Of a stretch of 64,000 nucleotides of DNA, positions 57,706 to 64,000 are shown piece by piece. Made by a program: the position numbers and the translations under genes. Numbering within the stretch: position 1 is the first letter of the stretch; every line of letters starts with the position of its first letter. The notes beneath the pieces were generated by a model. It was not told the origin of the DNA, made no database searches, and saw nothing but the letters and a program-made list of their open reading frames with translations. The DNA lies in assembly GCA_048393055.1 (NCBI GenBank), contig DBFJJS010000005.1:1-64000 (forward strand), written 5' to 3'. The DNA is from Faeciplasma sp048393055. GTDB taxonomy: Bacteria; Bacillota; Clostridia; Oscillospirales; Ruminococcaceae.

Positions 57706-58266
57706 ATGAAGCTCATGATAGCCTCTGACATACACGGCTCAAAATATTACTGTCAAAGCCTTATGAAAAGGCTCGAGGATGAAAGCCCCGACAAGCTTCT
57801 TCTTTTGGGAGATATCCTCTACCATGGTCCGAGAAACGACCTGCCAAGGGACTATTCTCCCAAGGACGTTATCTCCATGCTTAATGGAGTGTCGGAAAAG
57901 ATACTCTGCGTAAGGGGAAATTGCGATTCCGAGGTGGATCAAATGGTTCTTAATTTCCCAATCATGGCAAGCTACGCCGTCCTGTTTGCGGACGGGCTTA
58001 CCATATACGCTTCTCACGGTCATGAAATAGGAGAAAATAACCCGCCGCCGCTTTCCGGCGACGCCTGCCGGCAAATACTTTTGTGCGGCCACACGCATGT
58101 GCCCAAAGCGGCAAGACACGAAAGCTTCACTTACATTAATCCCGGCTCAGTATCTATCCCGAAGGAAAAAAGCCCGCACAGCTACATGACTTATGAAAAC
58201 GGTCTTTTTGTGTGGAAGGACATCGACGCAAACGCCTATAACAGCTTCCGTCCCCTGACGCAATAA
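57706..58266 (+). CDS. YfcE/MJ0936-type metallophosphodiesterase
   Basis: A 186-aa calcineurin-like phosphoesterase with all metal motifs: MIASDIHGSKYY, LLLGDILYHGPRND, VRGNCDSEVDQ, ASHGHEIG and LCGHTHVPKA. YfcE-type enzymes hydrolyse phosphodiesters; the natural substrate is unclear. I chose ATG 57706 with AAAGGAAG upstream; an in-frame ATG at 57676 is less likely. Confidence 0.92.
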   Translation: MKLMIASDIHGSKYYCQSLMKRLEDESPDKLLLLGDILYHGPRNDLPRDYSPKDVISMLNGVSEKILCVRGNCDSEVDQMVLNFPIMASYAVLFADGLTIYASHGHEIGENNPPPLSGDACRQILLCGHTHVPKAARHESFTYINPGSVSIPKEKSPHSYMTYENGLFVWKDIDANAYNSFRPLTQ

Positions 58267-58276
58267 GGCTTAAAAC

Positions 58277-58312
58277 AACCGTCTGATATTTTTATATCAG
58301 ACGGTTTAATTT
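58277..58312. terminator. Bidirectional terminator between YfcE and oadA
   Basis: A perfect 13-bp stem (58277-58289 with 58294-58306) with loop TTTT, followed by TAATTTTA on the + strand. Confidence 0.82.
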
Positions 58313-58316
58313 TATC

Positions 58317-59741
58317 TTAAAGATTGGAGCAGTCGTCTACATAAAGCTCTCTTACCGAGTTGTCATCAGCCTTTGCAGCCTCAGACTTTTGGGGCTCAAG
58401 ACGCGATGCAAAGAACTTTGTCGCGACCTGAGGGAAGAGCGCGTAGCTGAGGACGTCCTCCTCGCTTCCGTTGAAGCCGGGAACGGACTTTACCTCCTCG
58501 CGGTACTTGTCAAGCTCAGGCTCGATAAGATCCGCAGGGCGGCAGGTAATTATCTCGGCGTCTCCTAACGCCTTCTTTCTTACCTCCTCGTTTACCTCTC
58601 CGGGAAGCCTTCCATATTCTCCTCTGAGCAGGGCCTTCGACTCCTTGGGGAAGGTGGCATACCTGCCCATCAGGACGTTAAGAACGGCCTGCGAGCCAAC
58701 TATCTGAGACGTAGGAGTTACCAGCGGAGGATAACCGAAGTCCTTTCTTACGTTCGGAACTTCTGCAAGCACATCGTAAAGCTTATCCTCTGCGCCCGCC
58801 TGCTTAAGCTGAGACAAAAGGTTTGAAAGCATTCCGCCGGGGACCTGATAAATAAGCGTCTTTACATCGACGTTCAAAACCTTGGGGTCTAAGAAGCCCT
58901 CAGCCTTGAGCTTTGCCGCAACGTTTCTGAAGTGAGCCGCCGCGTCTGTAAAGTCGGAAATGTTCATGCCCGTGTCGCGGTCCGTACCCTTAAGAGTAGC
59001 GACAAGCGACTCGGTAGCAGGCTGTGAGGTTCCGTTTGCAAGCGGCGAAAGAGCTGTATCGACAATATCGACTCCTGCCTCTGCCGCCTTAAGGTATACC
59101 ATATCGCCTGTTCCTGTGGTGTTATGAGTGTGCAGGTGAATCGGTATCTTTACACTCTTCTTTAGCTTTTTTACAAGGCTTGCAGCCTCATAGGGCAGGA
59201 GCAGGTTTGCCATGTCCTTGATGCAGATAGTATCCGCGCCCATCTCCTCAAGCTCTTTGGCAAGCTTTACGAAATAGTCCTCGTTGTGAACCGGGCTTAT
59301 AGTATAGCTTATCGCGGCTTCACATATTCCGCCGTACTTTTTGGTCGCTGCAATTGCAGCTTTGAGGTTTCTCGTATCATTTAAGGCGTCAAAGATCCTG
59401 ATGACGTCTATTCCGTTTTCTATAGATTTCTTTACAAAAGCGTCCACAACATCGTCGGCGTAGTGCTTATATCCGAGGATATTCTGACCTCTGAAAAGCA
59501 TCTGAAGCTTTGTGTTGGGAAGCGCCTTCTTAAGCGCGCGAAGCCTCTCCCACGGGTCCTCGTTCAAAAATCTCATGCAGGTGTCAAAGGTTGCGCCTCC
59601 CCAGCACTCCAAGGACCAGTAACCGATTTTGTCGAGCTGCTCGCACGCGGGAAGCATGTCTTCCAGTCTCATTCTTGTCGCAGCCTGCGACTGGTGAGCG
59701 TCACGCAAAATCGTGTCGGTTATCTTTAAAGGATTAGACAT
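58317..59741 (-). CDS. oadA: Oxaloacetate decarboxylase alpha / pyruvate carboxylase subunit B (carboxyltransferase)
   Basis: Transfers the carboxyl group of oxaloacetate to biotin on the separate carrier protein. The 474-aa protein begins KITDTILRDAHQSQAATRM (HMGL-like barrel), has the metal-binding HLHTHNTTGTGDM and the conserved GGMLSNLLSQLKQAG, and ends without a biotin domain, which is supplied by the gene at 61090. It is the last gene of a four-gene operon (oadG, biotin carrier, oadB, oadA). Similar barrels serve methylmalonyl-CoA decarboxylase-linked and pyruvate carboxylase complexes, but the N-terminal sequence favours OadA. Confidence 0.93.
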   Translation of the reverse strand: MSNPLKITDTILRDAHQSQAATRMRLEDMLPACEQLDKIGYWSLECWGGATFDTCMRFLNEDPWERLRALKKALPNTKLQMLFRGQNILGYKHYADDVVDAFVKKSIENGIDVIRIFDALNDTRNLKAAIAATKKYGGICEAAISYTISPVHNEDYFVKLAKELEEMGADTICIKDMANLLLPYEAASLVKKLKKSVKIPIHLHTHNTTGTGDMVYLKAAEAGVDIVDTALSPLANGTSQPATESLVATLKGTDRDTGMNISDFTDAAAHFRNVAAKLKAEGFLDPKVLNVDVKTLIYQVPGGMLSNLLSQLKQAGAEDKLYDVLAEVPNVRKDFGYPPLVTPTSQIVGSQAVLNVLMGRYATFPKESKALLRGEYGRLPGEVNEEVRKKALGDAEIITCRPADLIEPELDKYREEVKSVPGFNGSEEDVLSYALFPQVATKFFASRLEPQKSEAAKADDNSVRELYVDDCSNL

Positions 59742-59820
59742 ATTTTTTCACCGTTCCTTTGCGAAGCAAAGTTTTGCACTGCAAAGGCTCCTTTCTTTAA
59801 ATCTTAGTCTCAAGCCTGCG

Positions 59821-61068
59821 CTATCCCAGCAGCGCAATCAAAACTCCAGCCGCAATAGCAGAACCGATGACGCCTGCGACGTTCGGTCCCATAGCGTGCA
59901 TGAGCAGGAAGTTTCCGGGGTTCTCCTTCTGACCGACAACCTGAGAAACGCGCGCAGCCATAGGAACGGCGGAAACGCCGGCAGAACCGATAAGCGGGTT
60001 CATCTTGTTCTTCGAGAACAGATTCATTATCTTTGCAATTATAACGCCTCCGGCAGTTCCGAAGCCGAACGCAACCACGCCGAGGAGTATGATCTTGATT
60101 GTCTGCCAGGCGAGGAATGTAGAAGCGGTTGCAGTAGCTCCTACCGAAACGCCAAGGAATATGGTTACAATGTTCATAAGCTCGTTCTGAGCCGTCTTGC
60201 TGAGTCTTTCGACAACGCCCGTCTCCTTAAAGAGGTTGCCCAGCATTATAGCGCCTACGAGCGGAGCGGCAGAAGGAACTAAGAACGAAACAAATATTGT
60301 TACAACTATCGGGAAGATTATCTTCTCGGTCCTTGAAACGGGGCGAAGCTCCTTCATAACTATCTGACGCTCTTTCTTTGTTGTAAGAAGCTTCATTATA
60401 GGAGGCTGTATAACAGGCACTAAGGCCATGTATGAGTATGCCGCAACAGCTATCGGGCCCAAAAGCTCAGGAGCCAAAAGCGAGGTTGTGTAAATCGCAG
60501 TCGGTCCGTCCGCACCGCCGATGATTCCTATAGAACCGGACTGAGCGGGAGTAAAGCCGAGAAGCGTAGCTCCGATATAAGTAAGGAATATGCCGAGCTG
60601 TGCTCCTCCGCCTAAAAGAAGGCTCTTGGGGTTTGCAATCAGCGGACCGAAGTCCGTCATAGCGCCGACTCCGAGGAAGATAAGGCAGGGATAAACGCCG
60701 AGCTTAACTCCAAGGTAAAGCACGTCGATAAGGCCGGGGGTAATCACCTGTCCCACCTCAAGAGTAGAAGCGATTGCGGAGTAGTTTACGGAAAGCTCGT
60801 CGATAAGCTCCTGTGTGACAGGCTCGCCGCCGAACAGCGACCAGTTCACATGTCCGCCTGCAAAGAACACTTCGTGGAACATGCCGGCGCCTGGCAGGTT
60901 TGTAAGAAGCATGCCGAACGCAATCGGAAGAAGCAGCATGGGCTCAAACTTCTTTACAATCGCAAGATACATCAGCACGCATGAGATAAGTATCATGACA
61001 AGCATGCGCCAGTCGCTTGAAACCAGCGCGAAGCCCGTCGTCTTAAGAAACTCAAGTATTGCGTCCAT
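59821..61068 (-). CDS. oadB: Sodium-pumping decarboxylase beta subunit
   Basis: A 415-aa integral membrane protein with about ten helices that decarboxylates carboxybiotin and moves Na+ out. It contains the family core GGADGPTAIYTTSLLAPELLGPIAVAAYSYMALVPVIQPPIMKLLTTKKER and the C-terminal NPLIGSAGVSAVPMAARVSQ. GGGG lies before the ATG. Shared by oxaloacetate, methylmalonyl-CoA and glutaconyl-CoA decarboxylases; the OadA-type partner indicates oxaloacetate. Confidence 0.95.
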   Translation of the reverse strand: MDAILEFLKTTGFALVSSDWRMLVMILISCVLMYLAIVKKFEPMLLLPIAFGMLLTNLPGAGMFHEVFFAGGHVNWSLFGGEPVTQELIDELSVNYSAIASTLEVGQVITPGLIDVLYLGVKLGVYPCLIFLGVGAMTDFGPLIANPKSLLLGGGAQLGIFLTYIGATLLGFTPAQSGSIGIIGGADGPTAIYTTSLLAPELLGPIAVAAYSYMALVPVIQPPIMKLLTTKKERQIVMKELRPVSRTEKIIFPIVVTIFVSFLVPSAAPLVGAIMLGNLFKETGVVERLSKTAQNELMNIVTIFLGVSVGATATASTFLAWQTIKIILLGVVAFGFGTAGGVIIAKIMNLFSKNKMNPLIGSAGVSAVPMAARVSQVVGQKENPGNFLLMHAMGPNVAGVIGSAIAAGVLIALLG

Positions 61069-61089
61069 AATTTATTTCCCCTTGAAGTT

Positions 61090-61455
61090 TTATTCAATTA
61101 CGCAAAGAACATCTCCGGTCTTAACAGACGAGCCCTTCTGCGTGTTTACCGAAACCACCTTGCCGTCTCTTGGTGCCATGATCTCGTTTTCCATCTTCAT
61201 GGCCTCCAGGATCATAAGCACGTCTCCTCTCTTGACTGCGCTTCCCGCGCTGACGTTTACCGAAAGAATGTTTCCGGGCATAGGAGCGGAAACAGTGGTT
61301 GCTCCGGCGGGAGCAGCAGCTGCAACAGGGGCAGCAGCTGAAGCTGGAGCAGAAACTGCAGGGGCAGACGCCGCCTTCTTTGCCTCATCAGCAGAAATTT
61401 CTTCAATTGCAATTTCGTATGATGTTCCGTTTACATTTACGCGATAATGTCTCAT
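61090..61455 (-). CDS. Biotin carboxyl carrier protein of the decarboxylase
   Basis: A 121-aa biotin carrier: a short N-terminal domain, an Ala/Pro linker (about residues 29-55, AASAPAVSAPASAAAPVAAAAPAG) and a biotinyl domain with the attachment motif EAMKMENEI. It carries CO2 from the OadA-type subunit to OadB. GAAGG precedes the ATG. A separate carrier gene is common in Clostridia, in place of an OadA C-terminal domain. Confidence 0.95.
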   Translation of the reverse strand: MRHYRVNVNGTSYEIAIEEISADEAKKAASAPAVSAPASAAAPVAAAAPAGATTVSAPMPGNILSVNVSAGSAVKRGDVLMILEAMKMENEIMAPRDGKVVSVNTQKGSSVKTGDVLCVIE

Positions 61456-61479
61456 AATATTTACCTTCTCTCACAAATA

Positions 61480-61794
61480 TTAAAGCTTTTTGATTGATTT
61501 AATCCTGATAGCGCTCACGTCTGTGCCAAGCTCTTCCGCAATTGCAGCAGAAACGGCTGCTACAAGCTCCTGCCTGTTTTCAATAGCGGCAGGCGAGCTC
61601 TGGACCGGTGAAGCTGTCTGGGTAACAACGTTTTCTGCCGAAGCATCAGACTTTTTGCCGCCTTGAAGGAGATTAATAATTACACCCAAAAGGTAGCATA
61701 TGATAATAATACAGATGAGTCCGACAAAAACCATTCCCATTCCGAGTCCTATAACCAATCCATTAGACGGCGCACTCGCTGCTAAAAGTGGCAT
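61480..61794 (-). CDS. oadG: Decarboxylase gamma subunit (OadG-like)
   Basis: A 104-aa small protein with one N-terminal membrane helix (GLVIGLGMGMVFVGLICIIIICYLLGVIINLL), a linker and a C-terminal segment (RQELVAAVSAAIAEELGTDVSAIRIKSIKKL) typical of OadG proteins that assemble the pump. I chose ATG 61794 (MPLLAASAPSNG) because GAAAGGAGGA lies 8 bp upstream; the open frame above it covers that ribosome site. It is first in the operon. Confidence 0.88.
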   Translation of the reverse strand: MPLLAASAPSNGLVIGLGMGMVFVGLICIIIICYLLGVIINLLQGGKKSDASAENVVTQTASPVQSSPAAIENRQELVAAVSAAIAEELGTDVSAIRIKSIKKL

Positions 61795-61830
61795 TTGCGC
61801 TCCTCCTTTCAATTAACCCAAATTAAGGTC

Positions 61831-61859
61831 ATGATATCACACTTAATCGTCATTTTCAA
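61831..61859 (-). promoter_or_regulatory. Promoter of the oad operon
   Basis: On the minus strand TTGAAA (61859-61854), 17 bases, TATCAT (61836-61831), about 35 bp before the oadG ATG. Confidence 0.78.
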
Positions 61860-62037
61860 GTGCTTGTGTATGCGGCGCGGTCAAATCTACAATATGACGA
61901 AAACAAAGGTGAAGAGAGATTAAAAAAATAGTCAATTTTAACGCTATGTTAAACCACGAACTGTTCGTTATAAGCATTCCCAGCTTCGTCTTACTTAACA
62001 CTTGGGAAATCGATTCCCTTTTTATTTAATAAAACAG

Positions 62038-62066
62038 TAGAAATTAATCGCCGCCGGTGATATAAT
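62038..62066 (+). promoter_or_regulatory. Promoter of the hydrolase-MurF group
   Basis: TAGAAA (62038-62043), 17 bases, TATAAT (62061-62066), 35 bp before the ATG. The rest of the 306-bp divergent gap holds only the oad promoter and a short GGGAA/TTCCC stem followed by T5 (62014-62033). Confidence 0.7.
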
Positions 62067-62100
62067 ATAAAAGTATTCTTAATTGACTTGAGGAGACGAT

Positions 62101-62883
62101 ATGACAACTGTTATCGATGGGATAAAAATAAATTACGAGCTTCGCGGAAAAGGAGAATGCGTCCTGTTCCTTCACGGCTGGGGCGCCGATATCAAGCTTT
62201 TCGACTGTCTTATGAATACCGTATCGGCAAAATATCAGGCTGCGGCTTTGGACCTTCCCGGCTTCGGGGAAAGCGGCGAGCCGAGCTGCGCATGGTGCGT
62301 GGGCGACTACGCAGAGCTTGTAAAAAGCTTTCTTGCGGCGCTGTCGCTTCGCCCTGTCGCAATAATAGGGCACAGCTTCGGCGGCAGGATAATGCTCAGG
62401 CTTTTATCCGAAAACAACGGCTGCGAGGTTCTCGCAGATGTGAAAAAAGCCGTGTTCATAGACGCAGCCGGCATAAAGCCGAAAAAAACTCTTCGGCAGA
62501 AGCTGAGCCTTTGCGCATATAAAGCGGGAAGGCATGTTTTATCTTTGCCCCTGCTGAAGCAGCTTTTTCCGAACGCCGTAGAAAATCTCCGCAAAAAGCG
62601 CGGCTCGAGCGATTATCTTTCGGCAACTCCTGTAATGCGGCAGACGCTTGTAAGGGTGGTAAACGAGGACCTTAAGCATCTTCTTCCGCTGATAAAAGTG
62701 CCGTCGCTTTTGATTTGGGGGACAGATGACACCGCCACGCCTATTTCCGACGGCGAGACCTTTGAGCGGCTGATACCGGACTCGGGACTTGTAAAGATAA
62801 ACGGCGCAGGGCACTTTTCGTTTTTACAGGCCCCGCAGCTTTGCAGCAGGGTTATATCATCGTTTCTTGATATTCCGTACTAA
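62101..62883 (+). CDS. Alpha/beta-fold hydrolase
   Basis: A 260-aa hydrolase with the oxyanion region FLHGWGADIKLFD, nucleophile elbow IIGHSFGGR (Ser), the acid-residue strand LIWGTDDTATPI and the catalytic His in NGAGHFSFLQ. A helical lid lies at ~120-185. No signal peptide. GAGGAGA precedes the ATG. It is followed 21 bp later by a MurF-like gene; such hydrolases often neighbour that ligase in Clostridia, but the substrate is unknown. Confidence 0.9.
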   Translation: MTTVIDGIKINYELRGKGECVLFLHGWGADIKLFDCLMNTVSAKYQAAALDLPGFGESGEPSCAWCVGDYAELVKSFLAALSLRPVAIIGHSFGGRIMLRLLSENNGCEVLADVKKAVFIDAAGIKPKKTLRQKLSLCAYKAGRHVLSLPLLKQLFPNAVENLRKKRGSSDYLSATPVMRQTLVRVVNEDLKHLLPLIKVPSLLIWGTDDTATPISDGETFERLIPDSGLVKINGAGHFSFLQAPQLCSRVISSFLDIPY

Positions 62884-62904
62884 ATTTATTTCAGGAGACA
62901 GCTT

Positions 62905-64000
62905 ATGCTTTATACTTTAACCGCATGCCTTGTGTGTGCTACGTACATGATTGCGGCATGGTTCAATTTAAGGTACTTTATCCACATGTTCCAGCTTAAT
63001 TCCTATAAGCCCAGGGTACAGGTAAGATGGGTTCTGAAGAATTCAAGGCTCTTTCTTTGCGCTCACCTCGTTATAACGCTTGCCGCAGCAGTTGCCGTAC
63101 TGATATTCAGGAGCGAGGCGGCTTTATCGGCGGCAAGTGCGGTTTTTGCCGCGCTGATGCTTATATCATCCGCCACAAACCTGCCGAAAAAGAGCTATAA
63201 GACACCGCTTAAATACACAAAGAGAATAATCCGGCTTATCATAACGCTTGCGGTTTTATATACAGCGCCGATTCTTCTGTTTGTTTTCGGCGCGCCGGAG
63301 AACGAGCTTATGTTTACCGCAGTGCTGTGGCTGTGGATATTTGCCTGTCCGTGGATCCTGCTTTTGGCAAACCTCATCAACCGCCCGCTGGAGCTTTTGA
63401 TTAACCGAATGTATATAAACGACGCGAAAAGGATATTAAAAAGCTGTCCCTGTCTTAGTGTGATAGGCATAACGGGCAGCTTCGGAAAAACGAGCGTAAA
63501 ATACTTTCTCGATACGCTTTTAAGCGTAAGGTTCAACGTCCTTAAAACTCCCGGAAACTTTAATACTCCGCTCGGCATAGTAAAAACCATACGCGCTTCC
63601 CTTCGCGCAACGCACGATATCTTCCTTTGCGAAATGGGCGCTAAAAATGTCGGAGACATCAAGGAGATATGCGACATAGTAAAGCCGAATCACGGCATTA
63701 TAACCTCCGTTGGACCTATGCACCTTGAGAGCTTCAAGACGATTGAAAACGTAAGAAAAACCAAGTTCGAGCTGGCGTATGCGCTGCCCCCTGACGGAAT
63801 GCTCTTTTTAAACTGTGACGACGAAAATATCCGCCTTGAGAACTGCGCGCGCAGCTTTATCGCATACGGCATAAACGACCGGTCAGGTTATTACGCAACG
63901 GACATTTCGGTCAGTGGGCGCGGCTCGGAATTTACCGTCCACTCCCCTGACGGCAAAAGCTGCTCCTACCACACCTCGCTGATAGGCAGGCACAACATCA
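62905..64000 (+). CDS. Membrane-anchored MurF-like Mur ligase, C-terminus cut by window edge
   Basis: At least 365 aa are visible. The N-terminus has about four membrane helices (residues ~1-170), an addition absent from cytoplasmic MurF. The Mur-ligase centre follows, with P-loop IGITGSFGKTSVKYFLDTLL, then KTPGNFNTPLGIVKTIR, CEMGAKNVGDI and ITSVGPMHLESF, matching UDP-MurNAc-tripeptide D-Ala-D-Ala ligases. It may add the terminal dipeptide or a related amino-acid unit at the membrane. AGGAG is 7 bp upstream of ATG 62905. The end lies outside the window. Confidence 0.9.
   Translation, partial: MLYTLTACLVCATYMIAAWFNLRYFIHMFQLNSYKPRVQVRWVLKNSRLFLCAHLVITLAAAVAVLIFRSEAALSAASAVFAALMLISSATNLPKKSYKTPLKYTKRIIRLIITLAVLYTAPILLFVFGAPENELMFTAVLWLWIFACPWILLLANLINRPLELLINRMYINDAKRILKSCPCLSVIGITGSFGKTSVKYFLDTLLSVRFNVLKTPGNFNTPLGIVKTIRASLRATHDIFLCEMGAKNVGDIKEICDIVKPNHGIITSVGPMHLESFKTIENVRKTKFELAYALPPDGMLFLNCDDENIRLENCARSFIAYGINDRSGYYATDISVSGRGSEFTVHSPDGKSCSYHTSLIGRHNI

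Overview
The window has two parts. Bases 1 to about 24,060 are the right-hand part of an integrated tailed phage (siphovirus with HK97-type capsid genes). Bases from about 24,230 to the end are chromosome of a low-to-mid GC, Gram-positive, spore-forming anaerobe. Evidence for the host is an uninterrupted sporulation sigma-K gene, pyruvate phosphate dikinase, an oxaloacetate-decarboxylase-type sodium pump, strong AGGAGG ribosome sites throughout and consensus sigma-A promoters. Together with secreted, membrane-anchored hydrolases of host glycans this suggests a gut Clostridia species; genus cannot be fixed from the sequence.

Prophage, left to right on the + strand: large terminase (cut by the window edge), portal, prohead protease, major capsid, a collagen-like protein, four connector/neck genes, major tail protein, tail-assembly chaperone with a textbook -1 frameshift site, tape measure, distal tail, tail-associated protein and baseplate protein. 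Next comes a complete diversity-generating retroelement (DGR): avd, template repeat (14482-14583), reverse transcriptase, and a target gene whose variable repeat (16458-16559) differs from the template at 15 positions, every one an adenine in the template. This is the most exciting system in the window. A carbohydrate-binding-like protein and the lysis cassette (XhlA-like protein, amidase with SPOR repeats, two holin-like proteins) follow. An IS3-family element (18393-19601, 3-bp target duplication ATT) sits inside the end of the XhlA-like gene. After the lysis genes lie accessory genes: an oppositely oriented membrane protein with its own promoter, an XRE regulator, a HicAB toxin-antitoxin pair with a perfect consensus promoter, and an IS30-family transposase. 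The integrase is not in the window, so the left end and attachment sites are unknown.

Chromosome: ppdK (-); glmU, pth and mfd (+); a surface-anchored GH98 glycosidase; an AT-rich gap of about 530 bp; tRNA-Pro(GGG) (-); queH, tspO, sigK, tmk and a HAD phosphatase; a MarR-controlled heterodimeric ABC exporter (-); and a GH43 enzyme. From 45.1 to 52.2 kb runs a seven-gene minus-strand operon: two zinc-type dehydrogenases, UxaB-like reductase, UxaA-like dehydratase, amidohydrolase/lactonase, FucU mutarotase and a DUF4867 protein. An AraC regulator is divergent from it, and a GH95 alpha-L-fucosidase anchored by a C-terminal membrane helix follows. GH98, GH95 and the FucU/lactonase/UxaA set suggest release of fucose from host-type glycans outside the cell and a non-phosphorylating route for it inside. 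The right end has a MATE exporter, a YfcE-type phosphodiesterase, the oadA/oadB/biotin carrier/oadG set, an alpha/beta hydrolase and a membrane-linked MurF-like ligase cut by the window edge.

All family names come from reading translations and motifs by eye; no database search was run.
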